Source: Delphinapterus leucas
Lineage: Eukaryota > Chordata > Mammalia > Artiodactyla > Monodontidae
NCBI RefSeq assembly: GCF_002288925.2
Contig: NW_022098076.1
Coordinates: forward strand, 84,579,062 to 84,643,061
Length of the DNA: 64,000 nt
Reading direction: 5' to 3'
This document shows positions 47,120 through 59,783 of the stretch, one piece after another. Position numbers and translations under genes: made by a program. The notes under the pieces were generated by a model. That model saw nothing but the letters and a program-made list of their open reading frames with translations, had not been told where the DNA came from and did not search any database. How positions within the stretch are numbered: position 1 is the first letter of the stretch; each line of letters begins with the position of its first letter.

Positions 47120-47435
47120 CAACTGGCCCTACATATTCTTGGGTTCAGCATCTGTGGATTCAACTAACTATGGATAGAAAATAGTCAGGAGAAAATTTCA
47201 GAAATTTTCAAAGCGTAAAACTTGAGTTTTCTGCAAGTCAGCAACTATTTGCATTGCACTTACATTGTATTAGGCATTGTAAGTAACCTAGAGATGACTT
47301 AAGGTATATGAGAGGATGTGTGTAGATTATTAGCAAATAACACACTAAATTATATATGGGACTTGAGCACCCAGGAATTTTGGTATTCATGGTGGGTCCT
47401 GGAACCAATCCTCCTCAGATGCCGAGGGATGAATG
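47120..47435 (+). mobile_element. Tigger-type (MER2-like) DNA transposon
   Basis: Ends CAACTGGCCCTACATATTC and GATGCCGAGGGATGAATG are the imperfect inverted termini. The interior GTATTAGGCATTGTAAGTAA and CCTAGAGATGACTTAAGGTA is typical. TA dinucleotides flank both sides (47118-47119 and 47436-47437), as in mariner-superfamily insertions. The L1 halves rejoin cleanly across it. Confidence 0.85.
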
Positions 47436-47773
47436 TATTCCATTGTCTGGATGTACCACATCCATTTGATGCAGTTTATCCGGTTATCCAGATGATCTAG
47501 CCATTCACCTACTGAAGGATATCTTGGTTGCTTCCAGATTTTGATAATTACGACTAAAGGTGATATAAGCATCCAGGTGCAGGTTTTCGTGTGGACGTAA
47601 GTTTTCAACTCTTAGGGTAAATGCCAATGAGCATGATTGCTGGATCATATGATAAGAGTATGTTTAGTTTTGTAAGAAAGTGCCAGACGGTTTTCCAAAG
47701 CGGCTGCACCATTTTGCATTCCTACCAGCAATTGTTGAGAGTCCTTGGTGTTCCTCATCCCCTCCAGCAGTAG

Positions 47774-48045
47774 AGTTAAAAATTTCTGCTCTATGAAAGA
47801 CAACGGTAGGGGAATGGGAAGACAAGTCACAGACTGGGAAAAACTATTCACAAAAGACACATCTGATAAAAGACTATTATCTAAAATCTACAAAGATCTC
47901 TTAAAACTCAACAATAAGAAAACAAAGAACCCAATTAAAAATGGTCCAAAGACCTCAACAGGCACCTCACTAAAGAAGATATACAGATAGTAAATAAGCA
48001 TATGAAAAGGTGCTGTATATCATATGTCATCAGAGAAATCCCAAA
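47774..48045 (+). mobile_element. Inverted segment of the surrounding L1
   Basis: Within the antisense L1 this stretch reads sense. It gives ORF2p-like VTDWEKLFTKDTSDK, LLSKIYKDLLKLNN and [12 protein letters not shown], which is the piece the antisense flanks skip. A short stretch around its left edge (AAATTTCTGCTCTATGAAAG) is the reverse complement of bases just past its right edge (TCTTTTGTAGAACAGAGTTT), so a small inverted overlap brackets it. Confidence 0.75.
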
Positions 48046-48599
48046 TCTTTTGTAGAACAGAGTTTTTAATTTAATGAAGTCTGGCTTATCAATTATTTCT
48101 TTCATAGATTGTACCTTTGGTGTTGTATGTAAAAGTCATCACCATACCTAAGATCATTTAGATTTTCTCTTATTTTATCTTCTAGGAGTTTTATAGTTTT
48201 GCACTTTACGTTTAGGTCTATGACCCATATGGAGTTAAGTTTTGTGAATGTGTAAGGTCTGTGTCTTTTTTTTTTTTTTTTTGCATGTAGATGTCCAGCT
48301 GTTCTAGCATCATTTGTTGAAAAGACTATCTTTGCTCCATTGTATTACCTTTGCTCCTTTGTCAAAGATCAGTGGACTATATTTATGCAAGTCTACTTCT
48401 GGGGTCTCTATTCTGTTCCATCAATCTATTTGCCTATTCTTTCACCAATACTACACCGTCTTGACTACTGTAGCTTTATAGTAAATCTTCATGTCAGGTA
48501 GTGTCAATCCTCCAACTTTGTTTTTCTCCTTCAATATTGTATTGGATAGATCCAATATTTTACCTACAGTTTCTGCAGTTTGATAAATATCTTGAACAC

Positions 48600-48989
48600 C
48601 AACCATGGGTTCTAGGGATCCACGATATTGAGGTTACTAATCCTTCAGTTAAGAAGTATTGTAGCAAAGTGCAGTAAGTGATACATAATTATAAAACACA
48701 GATAGTGAAGAAAGGCTTCATGGAAGACAGGTTTACTTCTAGCAGTGCCATGAAAGATTGGGAAAGGCTGTAAGGGAACGGAGAGAAGCAAGGTTGCTAG
48801 GTGGAAATCAAAGCAGAAAAGTTGGAGAAGCTTGGATTTCTTGGATCAAAGCAGATCAGGACTGAAATTCAAATTCTACTACAGTATAGCCATGGGAACT
48901 TGGACAAGAGTGGCTCAGCATGCTTGACAGTAAGGTATGCAGTTATAACCCTCATCCTTCTCCTTTCCTGTTCAAAGAAGAGGCAGGTG
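48600..48989 (-). repeat. Possible L2 fragment, antisense
   Basis: 'cagtgccatgaaagattggg', 'gaagcaaggttgctaggtgg' and nearby purine-rich text resemble antisense L2. Weak match only. Confidence 0.3.
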
Positions 48990-49200
48990 ATGGAGGAGCA
49001 GCATGAAGTGTGTGTCTGGACTGATCTGGTTTCAAATCCCAGTTCTGATGTTATTAGTTGGGTGACATGGGGCAAGTTACTCAATTCCCCAAATCTCTTA
49101 TCTCTCAGAGAGGTATAGAAATACGTACCCAAAGAATGGTGAATATGTTAAGTAAAGTGTTACCTAGAGAACACTCAACAATTAATAGTCATTACTATGA
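48990..49200 (+). repeat. MIR SINE
   Basis: 'tggtttcaaatcccagttct', 'ttgggtgacatggggcaagt' and 'acctagagaacactcaacaa' follow sense MIR. Confidence 0.7.
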
Positions 49201-51235
49201 TGAAGTAGTCCAACTTAATTTCAATGGAAGGGCCATCTTGAGGGGAAATAGAAGATCTATGAAGAGCCTAATGACAAATTATAAAAATTAAAGAGATATT
49301 AATTTTAATTTTCCCTTTTCTCTAAAATTTCAAACTCAGGGTTGCTGCCCACCCCCCCAAATCTCTTCACCTCACTTTCTATATGTAACCCTTCTATCAT
49401 CATTCTTTTTTCTCCTTTATGTCTTCCCTTAAGATCTAGCTCCTACAAAGGGATCTTTCCTATTTTATTTTCAAACACAGCCCCATAGGGAAGGTGAACT
49501 TGTCCATTCTTCTTTCCCTCTCCTTGGGAATCAACCAAATGGAACAACAGAGAACAAGTTTCTCCATGTCAGTACCATAATAACCTTCAATTATGTGATG
49601 GGGTGACAAGGCTTCAGAAAAGTACCATATTAATGCAGACATGGGGTTCTGAGACCCGAGGTCAGGGCAGCTGTGGTGGGAATCAGGGAAATGAGTTGGA
49701 AGCAAAGTATGTAGAAGAATTAGTGACTAATAGAAATGGGGAATGACGGGTGGGAATAACCAGTGGTGATTTGTGGTGCTGTACAAAAAAAGACTAGTAC
49801 AGGTTCTTGTGTGATGTGAAAAGCCAAGTCCTATGGGAGTTCAAAGTGAAGAACTATTTCATCCAATTGTGGAAATTGCCATGGAAAAGTAGCCTTTGAA
49901 TTAGGTCTTGAATGCTAAATAGGATATGAACACCTAACAATAGTGATGGGCCAGGTGGCGGTAGAGGGGGTAAAAGGAGTTACTCTAGGAATGAGGGCTG
50001 ATATGCAGGAGAAAGGCCCTTAAATCAATATATTCATATTGCTGGGCGATCGACAAGACCAGAAGGACTCTTAGGTTTCCTAAAAACTCCTTGGGACAAT
50101 AGCATTGTACATTGAGGGGTGAGGGCAGAGCTCCAGCAAGTGAGGACCTCCTACATTCTGAGGGTCTCCCCAAGCCTGTAGATATGTATGGTGAGTGTTA
50201 CCCACTCTGGTCACCACCACCTTCATAGTGAGGGTTCCTGAAGGCCTGGCTTCAAGAAGGGTGTGGCAACCCCCAGAGAGAGAAATACAATCAGTCCCTT
50301 TTCCCTCCACTCTTGGCTCTGCCTTTTTTCTGAAGTCTGACATTAACTTTTCCCCTTTCATCTTGATCACAGCCCTGGTGTTGGTTCTAAGAAGCTCATC
50401 TAGACTCCCTTATTTGAGTTGTGAGCCTCGTTCTCACGGCCTTGAAGAAGGCGATCAGGTAGTTCATGTGTGATCCTGCTAAGCTGCCTTAGTCACTCCT
50501 GGAACCTGGATTTGGTTCAAGTTCTAAAGCACTGACTGTGACTTGATGCTGACAAACTACTTTCTACTCCCAAGATCAAGGCTCTTCCTGGCATACAGGA
50601 AATGGTAAATAGGTCACAAGAAAGGCAAAACAAAAGATCAGCAACCTTTAAACTGCAGGCAAAGAGGAAGCTGTGGAGTCCTTGCCACACCTCCTGGTGG
50701 AATGGGCCACGTGCTGGGGAAATTGCCAGGTGGTGTCACACACGCTGTGGGTGGACTGCAAGCTCTTTTAGAATGACAGGATGGAAGTGAGGTGTGGCTT
50801 GCTTTTTTTTTTTTTAATTTGAGAAGATGCACACAAGAAATTTTCACAGGTGCCAGGAGGTGATCTTTACACACGTAGGAAATTTCAAAAGTTTTTGTAT
50901 CAGTATCAAGTGAGAATGTTTTATTTATTTTTAAATAAAAAACTTCATTTCTCCTTTTGTGTAAAGTGTCACGTGTTAGATTTCCATATCCTACCTTGTT
51001 TTTAATAGCTTCACACTTCACTCAATTCTTTAAGGACAGAGAGTCGTTCTTAAATATCTTTGTTTCCCTGAGAATGCTCCTCAGAGGAGGTTTTCAAAAA
51101 GTTGTTGGCTATCTAAATAATAAACCTCCTTTAATAGCATACAGTCTGAGACCCAGAATTTAGGGCCTTGTTTTGTTCTTTTTCTATACGTTTCTTCTCC
51201 TTTCCTCTTCCATCTCTTCCTCCCTGCCCTCCCTT
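49201..51235. other. Unassigned sequence
   Basis: No gene is recognised in 2.0 kb. Weak L2-like antisense text occurs around 49840-49960 and sense text near 50575. Open frames of up to 127 codons have no domain. Confidence 0.35.
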
Positions 51236-51374
51236 TATCCCTGCTTTACTCCTGGATTCAAATCTCACTTCTCTTACTACCTGTGACTCTGGGCAAGTTA
51301 CTTTGTATTTCTTTGCAGCAGTTCCCTCACTTGTTAAGTGGGAATAATACTGGTCATTCTTATATATGTGTGAG

Positions 51375-51433
<59 letters not shown>

Positions 51434-51535
51434 CTTATAATGTTATTGTAATGATTTAACAAATTTATGTACATAAAGTACTTGTAAAAGTGCCTGCAAG
51501 TTATTACATAAGTGCTTGCTCTTACTTCTTTTTCA
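51236..51535 (+). repeat. MIR SINE carrying a microsatellite
   Basis: 'ggattcaaatctcacttctc', 'gactctgggcaagttacttt' and 'ttaagtgggaataatactgg' are sense MIR, resuming after the AT tract with 'gtaatgatttaacaaattta'. Confidence 0.65.
51383..51431. repeat. (AT)n microsatellite
   Basis: About 24 uninterrupted AT units expanded inside the MIR. Likely polymorphic in length. Confidence 0.95.
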
Positions 51536-51539
51536 TGAA

Positions 51540-51655
51540 TTTATGTTTTTCTTTCTAACTAAATTATAAGCTTCTCAACCACCAGGACTGTCTTTTTTAC
51601 CTCTTTATCTTGACCGCATTGCTTAGCGCGGTGGAAACAGTATCAATCAATAATC
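51540..51655 (+). repeat. LINE L2 3' fragment
   Basis: 'aaattataagcttctcaacc', 'accaggactgtcttttttac' and 'gcattgcttagcgcggtgga' resemble the sense L2 3' end. Confidence 0.45.
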
Positions 51656-51870
51656 ATTTGCATTTGATTTATACCTTACATTGTGAAAAGTGTTTTCACC
51701 TAGATTGCCTTATCCATCCTCTCAATGATATTTGGATACGTATTTATTCCACTTTCTAGATGCAGAAACTGAGGCTGAAACTTAGCAGTTTGGTCAGGTC
51801 CACGTGGCTAGGTTGTGACCCAGGTGCCACCAGGACTTAGCCCTTCTGACTTTTGGCCCAAGCTCTTTCC
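51656..51870 (-). repeat. MIR SINE
   Basis: 'gatgcagaaactgaggctga', 'ggtcaggtccacgtggctag' and 'gtgacccaggtgccaccagg' follow antisense MIR. Confidence 0.65.
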
Positions 51871-53785
51871 TCCAGCCAACCTGACCACATGGCAGATGTC
51901 CAACAAATACTCGTGGCTATTTACGTGCTTCCCTAAAATGGTTCTTCTTTCACATTCTAGAGAGTAATTTGGTCACATTTACTGTTCAGTGCTGATTTCT
52001 TATTTATGTATCCGGCATGATTGGAATTACTGAAAGATGAGGTTTTTCCAGTGTATTTTATTGCTATAAATTACAGGAAGCAGAACACTCAGTGCCCTCT
52101 TTTCCTCTGCTCTTCCTTCAGTGAAAGCTCTCATTAGATTTAGTTTTCCAGATGCTCCAAATAATCCCTACGTTCCTTACTTATGTTATCTATTGTGACA
52201 TTCAACAAGGGTCGGAATTCCTTGGAGTTGGAGGGATGAAGAGCACTATGTCTGAATTATTTCCTTAGCTGCTCTTACTCTAAAAGCTTTCTCATTTATA
52301 ATTATAATTTATACAATTATGTCTCCATGCTACCATCTTATTGTAAATCCCCAAAGTCTGTGGAAGACTCAACTAATGTATTTTCTCTTGGGGGCAGAGG
52401 AAGAAAGTAAATACGTATGTGTTTAGTCAATAAGTAAAAGGACCAACATATTTTCTAGAGTTGGTTAAGCATATTATACTCGAATACCATTATTTGGTAC
52501 AAAAGGTGAGAAGGAAAAGAAAGAAGTAGGAAGGCAGGACAAAATATATCTTTTATATATTAAAAAAAAAAGAATGGGAAGGACAAGAAAGGAAGAAAAG
52601 GAAAAGGAAGATAGAGAGAGAAAATAAGCAAAATCTTGAAAGAAAAATGAAGCTATATTAAAACAAGATAAATTGAGATAAGAAAAATGAATGAGAGAGA
52701 CCCACACGGAGATACTTCATGTGCTACCCAGGGTCCATGATGTTTTAAGTTGCTGTTTTTATAATTGTCTTTCTAAAATGATTATGTGTCTCTATCAATT
52801 AGTAACACATAGTTTTAAGATGAAGTCTTTTAAGATGAAGTCTTTCATGGTGTGAGATAAATAATTTCTTAAAATCTTATAGTTTTTCTTAACTTTTTAT
52901 TCCCCCAATGGTTCTGCTCATCCTTCAGCTTGGGCAAAAATCATCAGCTCTACTTGACTTATCTCTGGGAGAAAGATCTTTCCTAGAAAATTTAGTCTGT
53001 TTGAGAAAGGTGTTTGAAAGCATCTGACAGTTTTCACTTGTGTTTTTCCACAAAGGGAATGTAGTAGTCCTTAGGAAGGGTGGAAATATTTCACAAGGGT
53101 TAAATTCAATCAACATGAAGGGTATATCCCTTTGGTTGACCATCATAAAAGTTTCTGGACTTGTTCTAGAGATGCTGTACTGATTGTTATTCTGGTACAG
53201 ACCACAGTTTGTACCAACTCATCTACCACAACTCACAAGCCCCCTTACAGAAGATGGACTGGGGTTAAGGTCTGTAGGAGGCAAATCAAGAAGCCCATTC
53301 GGTAATGAGTCCAAAGCTTTGACCTTACTGGTGTCATTTCCTGGCTAGCTAACATAGTACTCCACCCAGTAGCTATTGAAACATCTTTTGAACAAAGCCA
53401 ATGATTCATTTAATTTTCTTGAACTCACATATAACCCCCAAGCAGATCAGTAGCTCCTGGCTTGAGCTGGAGGGCATGGTGGTGCATTCCAATTACATAT
53501 CTGATTTCATCATTGGGTTCACTCCCAGTGGGCACCTGTGAGCACTGAAGAAATAGAAGGTAATGGATGTACTTAGAAGTGACAAGGTTTCTTAGGATTT
53601 GCCTAACATACTGTGACAGGAAGGATGATGGTGTGATGTAAGACAATCAAGAAAAATAACAAGATTCAGAATGGATGCTTGCTTAGGGTCAGACCATGGT
53701 GAAACACAAGGAAGCGTTTATAAGCCTACTGGTTAAAAGGCTTATTATAAGCCAGTTACATCATAAGGCTATACAGAACTGGTAG
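51871..53785. other. Unassigned sequence with a purine tract
   Basis: No gene is recognised. 52500-52690 is a nearly pure A/G-rich low-complexity stretch on the plus strand. Remaining parts look unique. Confidence 0.4.
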
Positions 53786-53990
53786 AAACAGAATAGAATG
53801 GTGGTTAAAAGGGATGCTGGTTGGGGAGATGTTGGGAAGTGAGTACAAACTTGTAAATAGAAGATGAGTAAGTTCTGGAGACGTAATGCACAGCATCGTG
53901 ATGCTAGTCAATAATACCGCATTGTATACTTCAAAGTGGCTAAGAGAGAAATCTCAAATGTCTTCACCACAAAAAACAATTGTATAATAC
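53786..53990 (+). repeat. Old L1 3' fragment
   Basis: 'gaatggtggttaaaagggat', 'gacgtaatgcacagcatcgt' and 'gtatacttcaaagtggctaa' fit the 3' UTR of old L1 in sense orientation. Confidence 0.5.
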
Positions 53991-54087
53991 TACAAGAGCT
54001 TATAGCCATTTCTTCTTATTTAGTGGAAATGAAGCTGCTAATTAATAAGATCTATAAAAAAATTCTCTTGTATCACCGACTAGTATA

Positions 54088-54215
54088 TTCCTTTCGAAAG
54101 AGAATTCAGAGAGCGGGTATTTGCACAGCACTCATTTTCTGATGGAGATGCAAGGACCCAGAGAACATAATGGCCTGCCCGATCACACAGCAAGTTACTG
54201 GTGTGGTTAATTAGT
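54088..54215 (-). repeat. MIR fragment
   Basis: 'catttgcacagcactcattt'-like sequence, then 'cctgcccgatcacacagcaa' and 'gttactggtgtggttaa', resemble the antisense MIR core. Divergence is high. Confidence 0.4.
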
Positions 54216-55939
54216 TATTCTTTAGCCCTAACCAGCAAAGTAACCAATTTCTGAAACTGTTTTATGGACACTTTTTCCTAACCTAATACAGCAACTTCAC
54301 TACTAAATTTTGAAAAACCTACTAGCCCCTGTAAACTATTTCCAGTTAGCTTTCACCTATTTTATCTTGCAAATTCCAACACAACATATATTATTGAGTT
54401 TCTCCTGGCATGGTATGTTGCCTCTAGGATTATCCATGAGGCTGGGGTGGACAGTAAAAATTTTGTAAGACTTACTGTAATATTTTCATGAAAGCCTGTA
54501 TGAGGTATTCCAAGAAGTAAGATCACTCTTTCTCTTCCAGTAGCAATTTTTTACTACAAAGTATTAAAACTGTGAAAGTAGCCCTTTAAAATCATATTTC
54601 TAAGTTAATTACTGCATATACTATGAAATGGTGTTCTTTTTATATGTGGTTTTAGAAAAGTTTATTCTTTTCTGATTATAAAAATATTTGTTTACTGTAA
54701 AATATTGATAAAATCAAAAAAATATGAAAATAAGGAGGGAGAACTACTGAAGATCATTTCTGTTTCCATTTTGGAATTTCCTTCCAATCTGTTTATTTTT
54801 AAAAGCACGGATATAAATATACACAATTTCCCATAATGTGTTAACAGGCTATTTAAAATGTTGTATCCTACTACTCTCATTATCATTGAATCCTTAGGAT
54901 TTTCCCCTTACATAAAATTATTCAAAAGTATTTAAATGGCAACATATTAGTCAATCCTTTGGATATCCTACAATTATTTTAATCATTACTTTATTATTAA
55001 CTGTTTGGATATTTTCATTTCCTTTTCTATTCTACACAGTGCTGCAATGAACAGTCGTGTGTAATTTTTGCAAAGGTTTCTGATTATATTCTTAGTAGAT
55101 ACAGATTGCCTTAAATCAAAAATTAGGTTTAGTCTTTCCTAGAAAAACTCCAGAACGTATAACAAATGGACAGCCAAATGATTCTCTACAGGAATATAGC
55201 AAACTTACATGATGTTGGAATATTTAAACATCACATGTTAGAACTTGGAACAGGTCACATGCTGGCCTTTTAGCTGATACCATTCCTCAAGACCAGATGA
55301 AAATTAGTGGCTCAAATGTGAAACTACCTGCTCTGAAAGAACTTGTGGCCTCACTCCCCACCTGTGACTTGACCTAGCAGCATTCCTTAGCAAATTATTC
55401 TCTGCCTAATCAGGTTATTATAAGTAGCTCCTTCGTGTCAGCTTTGAGAAGCATGTAGGGGAATTTTCAAACTTATGATAGGGAGCTACCAAGATTTCAT
55501 CATCAGAGCAATAACTCAGTTATGTATTTAAAACCTTTGATCTGTTAAATAAATATTCTCAGTACCCAGAGGCTCCTTTGGAAAGTACGGGAGTGATAGG
55601 AACTGCCCTTTTCCCCTCCATTGGTTCTCTTCTTCCGGTTCTTCGATTTCCCTGGCAAAATATTTACTTTAAGAGTTCAGGGTGTGGCATGTACATTTCA
55701 CAAGGCATTTTTTTCTTTGTGCCAGAAAAAAAGTCCCCAACAGTTAATGAGATAGAGGCTAGGACATGTCACAGTAGTTGATAGTGTTCTGGTTTTTGCC
55801 ACATTTTAGACTCTTATTTAATGAAAAGCCCTAAGTAAATGCACCTATTTCTGGATGTTGTGAAATGTACAGGGAACTGGGTCCACCAAATTAGAGATTT
55901 CTAATAGGTAGCTTTGCAATCTCAAAACTATTAAGTATG
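54216..55939. other. Unassigned AT-rich sequence
   Basis: The section 54660-55090 ('acagtgctgcaatgaacagt' near 55037) may be an old antisense LINE fragment (L1M or HAL1-like). Otherwise no gene or repeat is recognised. Confidence 0.35.
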
Positions 55940-56430
55940 TACACATTTCCTGACCTTAAAATTGCATTTCTTGGATTTATTTTAAGAAAGTAATTAAGAA
56001 TATGTACAAAGATTCATTCATAGAGTGTTCTCCATAGTACTGTTTATAAAAACTGAAAAATTAGAAACCACCTAGGGAATTAAATCAGGGATAATCATGC
56101 AATGGAAAACTGAACAACAATTTAAAGCGATGGCATAGAGAGTACATTTTTTGATATGAATGGTTGATTTATCTGTATTCGTAAATGAAAAGGATGGGTT
56201 TTTGAAAACATGTGCATTCTGATTCAATTTACATTAAGTATGTGGAGAGAAGTAAGTCTAGAAGTTTACACAAATTTTTTTCCCCCACTGTAATCCTCTA
56301 GATGGTAAGTGTATGATTAATTTTTGCTTCTCTTTTGATTTATTTATATATTTTTTCTTTCAACAGAGTATACATTATTATAATATTTTTAAGTGCAGAA
56401 ATGTCTTTAAAACTATTCTTTCTGTATTAT
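55940..56430 (+). repeat. Old L1 (L1ME/L1M5-like) 3' region
   Basis: 'ttattttaagaaagtaatta', 'agaatatgtacaaagattca', 'ctgtttataaaaactgaaaa' and 'aatcatgcaatggaaaactg' match the ORF2 C-terminal and 3' region of old L1, heavily diverged. Confidence 0.55.
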
Positions 56431-57665
56431 CTCTCATAGACTTTCTTCATCCTTTAAGAGAAGAAAAGGTACTAGAAGACTTATGTATTCAGCTTGACAT
56501 AGACACTTTTGATAATAGTTTTGCAAAAAAAAGAATAAGTATTCAGGCATTTCTTTTAAACCATTAAAACAATTCAGGAGCAGATATTACTCCAGCGTCC
56601 ATAAATATGCTGCCTTCATGTCATCACTCCCCCCGCCTCACAGCAGCTATTCCTAATACACAATGAAACTCTTTTCTCAATGTCCTGCACTCAGCCTCAA
56701 AATCCTTCTCAGCAAAACAGTTCACAAAAGGTTAACTTCTGTTTGTCACATCAGGGAGTTATACTAAAATCAATCATAAAACTGTTGAATAGCATTTATT
56801 GCATTTTCCACTGAATGTTGTTGTAAGGAACCTCTATTAAACCAAGAAGCATAGCATTTCATCAGTGAAGACCCTTTAATGAAAATATGATCAATGCTTC
56901 AGAATAACTAAAGAAAGAAGTGAAACCTAATTTTAGCATGATGAAATTTAAGTAAAATAAATGTTGCAAATACAGAAAATTAAGACTATTTTTGGAGTAC
57001 AATGTGTCAATTAGTGTACAATGTACGCTAGAAAATTTAAATGTCTTCTTGTATACATACACACATCGAGCATGCACACTGAATATTTTGATATCTTGTA
57101 TGGTATTTGTCTAATTTCTTAGGAAATTTTCATCCCATGATGTTTTGTATAGCCTTGTAACTCTCCTTTAACATGTATTTCAAGGCATAGATCTTGGCTG
57201 GACCAGCCAGGCTTGGGAACTCTATTAGTGATGGAGCAAAGAAAGGCCAAGCCTGTTTGATAGTACTATAATTTGAAAAGTTCATATGTATTTCCTAAAA
57301 GACTTGAAGATTAAAAAAATCAGTCGTGTTTTGAAGGGATGAAGTTGTCTCTGTAGATCAGATTCTTTATTTGAAAGGAAAATTTAGTCATGGGCAGTTG
57401 ACTGGCTTGACGATGCAAATTATTTTGAAGTGGCAAGGGAGACTCACTGGCTTCGAAATTTATAGTGGGAAACTCTTGCTAAAACCTTGAGCCCTGATGT
57501 ACATTGAGAATTAGAATTGTCTCCATCATAATGAAAGATTCCTTGAGAGGCAGCCAAATTCCCAACTTCTTCATTCAGAAGAAGCAAAATATAGACTTGG
57601 AAAAATCAAGAGAATTTTAAAGTGATGGGTCAGGAAGAATCTGTATTATTTTACATCATGTAGTA
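56431..57665. other. Unassigned AT-rich sequence
   Basis: No gene, RNA gene or confident repeat is seen. Confidence 0.45.
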
Positions 57666-57667
57666 AC

Positions 57668-57940
57668 AACAAACTTTAAAAAAAATTAAACTATATTTGG
57701 TTTACAATATTGTTGCTAGCCTCAGGTGTACAGCAAAGTGATATATATATATATCAGATTCAGATTCATTTCCATTATAGGTTATTACAAGATACTGAAT
57801 ATAGTTCCCTGTGCTATACAGTAAATCCTTGTTGTTTATCTATTTTATATACGATGGCGTATATCTGTTAATCCCATATTCCTAATTTCTCTCTCCCACA
57901 CCTTTCCCCTTTGGTAACCATAATTTGTTTCCTATGTCTA
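57668..57940 (-). mobile_element. L1 3' end, antisense
   Basis: It begins with an A/T-rich tail junction and then TATTTGGTTTACAATATTGT, GTACAGCAAAGTGATATATA, TTCCCTGTGCTATACAGTAA and CCTTTCCCCTTTGGTAACCA, colinear with 15882-16205. A TATATA expansion sits at 57741-57754. Confidence 0.8.
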
Positions 57941-58839
57941 ACGACAAACTTTTTGATCACAAGAACATTGAACCTGAAAGTTAATATGAAAGAAAGAGAA
58001 GTATTTAAAACTTTTTTAGATAATGTGGTTTACTTTCACATGTATAGGAGAAGTTTTTATATGTATCCAAAGCACTTTTCCCCCAGACAGTAGCATATCT
58101 TCTCCTGTATGAGTTTTTGTGGCCTCTATTTCTTGTAGAAATGTCATCTTTCCTTTCTGACATGGGAAAGGAATTAAGCAATGACTGACATTCTGGAAAA
58201 ACTGGGATTTCAAAAAATAGTTTTGAATTACATAAAACATTTTCCCCTCAAATGTCCGTCACTGCTTTAAAATTTTTTCTTAGACATGTAACGGGTAACA
58301 CACTGTGTAGCACAAAGAGTGAAGATTCTGTTACACATGTTAACGGGAAAAATACAGTGAAACAACCAATCCCTCTGGCCATATTGAAAGTCTGATTTTT
58401 TGTTTGTTTGAAATTTTGCTGAATTAAATACAATCTAATGTTAAAAAATGACTAAATGGTCTCTAAGGAACTTTATATTGGGTTCTGACCAATTCTTGAT
58501 TTTATATTGGTTCTAACCAATTATTGGGTCCTCAAAATTAGGTTTGGTTTCAGCTATGCCTGAGCTACAATAAACAGAATCAAGCCTAGATTGTCATGTG
58601 TGGGGGAAGAGACTTCTCCATTTGGATGTCCATTAGGCATTACAGACAGGACGGAAATCTGGATTCTATCCTTCCCCCAATAATCCACTCCTCCCTCACT
58701 GCTCCCCATCTGATTAAATTGCACTACCATTCCCTTAGTTATTTTTTATTTATTTATTTTTTTCCTTAGTTATTCAAGACAGAACACTTGGAGTCATTTC
58801 TACCTTTTCTTTCTCTTTCACATTCACTATCCAGTTCAT
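57941..58839. other. Unassigned sequence with two small oddities
   Basis: No gene is seen. It holds an imperfect tandem repeat with CCAAT and ATTGG motifs at 58472-58527 and a tail-only insertion at 58744-58763. Confidence 0.4.
58744..58763 (-). mobile_element. Tail-only retrotransposition footprint
   Basis: A 20-bp T-rich segment (TTTATTTATTTATTTTTTT-like) sits between perfect 11-bp duplications CCTTAGTTATT at 58733-58743 and 58764-58774. The insert equals the AAATAAATA tail of a CHR SINE in antisense. Confidence 0.65.
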
Positions 58840-59518
58840 ATACAATAACCGTTCTTTTTACCTTTAGAACATATTCCTGATTCAACTGCTTCTGACCATC
58901 TCCACCATGTCCACCCTAGTATAAACAAGCTTCCTCACTGCCCTCCTTGCTTCTATTCTGTTCTCTTCACAGCAGCCAAGGAGCCTTTTAAAATCTTAAA
59001 TCAGGGCACATTGTTTGCCTACACAGATCTACCCATTTAGAACAAAAGGCAAACTCCTCAGCAAGGCCAACAAGCCTTCCTTAATCTTCCTTCTGGCTAC
59101 CTCTTTGTCCTCATTCCATACCACTCTGCCCCTCACTGCATATCCTCCAGCACACTGGCCTCACTGTCCCTCAAGCATCCCAAGCACTTTCTCGTCTCAG
59201 GGATGTTGCACTTGCTGTTCCCTTCACATTGGAAGCTCTTCCTCTAGACATCTGCAAAGCTCACTCCTTTATTCATTTAAGTCCTTGCTCAGTATCTCCC
59301 CCAGAGATGCTTTCCTGATCTCCTTACCTAAAATGGCACTCATGGACAGTCTTTTCCAGTATCCCACTTTATTTTTCTTTATAACACTTACGTTATCTAA
59401 TATTAAATTACTTATCTGTTAATTTATTTGTTTCTTGTCTGTCTTATCTACTACCATGCAAGTTGCATGTGGGTAGAGACTTTGTTAGGTGCACAGAAAT
59501 CTTTGTTGAATGGATGAA
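58840..59518 (+). repeat. LINE L2 3' region
   Basis: 'gcctaca' to 'gaacaaaaggcaaactcctc', 'gggatgttgcacttgctgtt', 'tctcccccagagatgctttc' and a final 'tttgttgaatggatgaattt' are sense L2 in order. This is the longest L2 copy in the window. Confidence 0.75.
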
Positions 59519-59783
59519 TTTCTCTCCTTCCCCTTCAGTGAACAGTAGGGTCCATGTAAATGACTCATCCTCTCTGGATCTTTCCTTTGAGGGATAATAA
59601 TTCATGTCCTTTGCCCTTCCCCCTGTACTTTTCCCTTTATGTATCTGTATGCATTTGTGTGCGTGCATGCAGGGCATGTGCATGTTTTAAAATTCAAGAC
59701 CAAGCAGAGATGATTTTCCACAGCAGGAAAGAAGTGGCCCTCGCATTTTCGTAACTCAGAATTTCACTTAGAATTATGTGGGA

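Larger units (their letters stand above)
46620..48560 (-). mobile_element. Old L1 3' half, antisense, with Tigger insertion and internal inversion
   Basis: It starts as the element at 34236 does (AGAGCAGTTTTAAATTCACA, GCAAAACTGAGAGGAAGGTA) and continues through antisense ORF2 to about 48560 (TTGACTACTGTAGCTTTATA). It is interrupted by a DNA transposon at 47120-47435, and one segment, 47774-48045, is in the opposite orientation. Confidence 0.82.
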
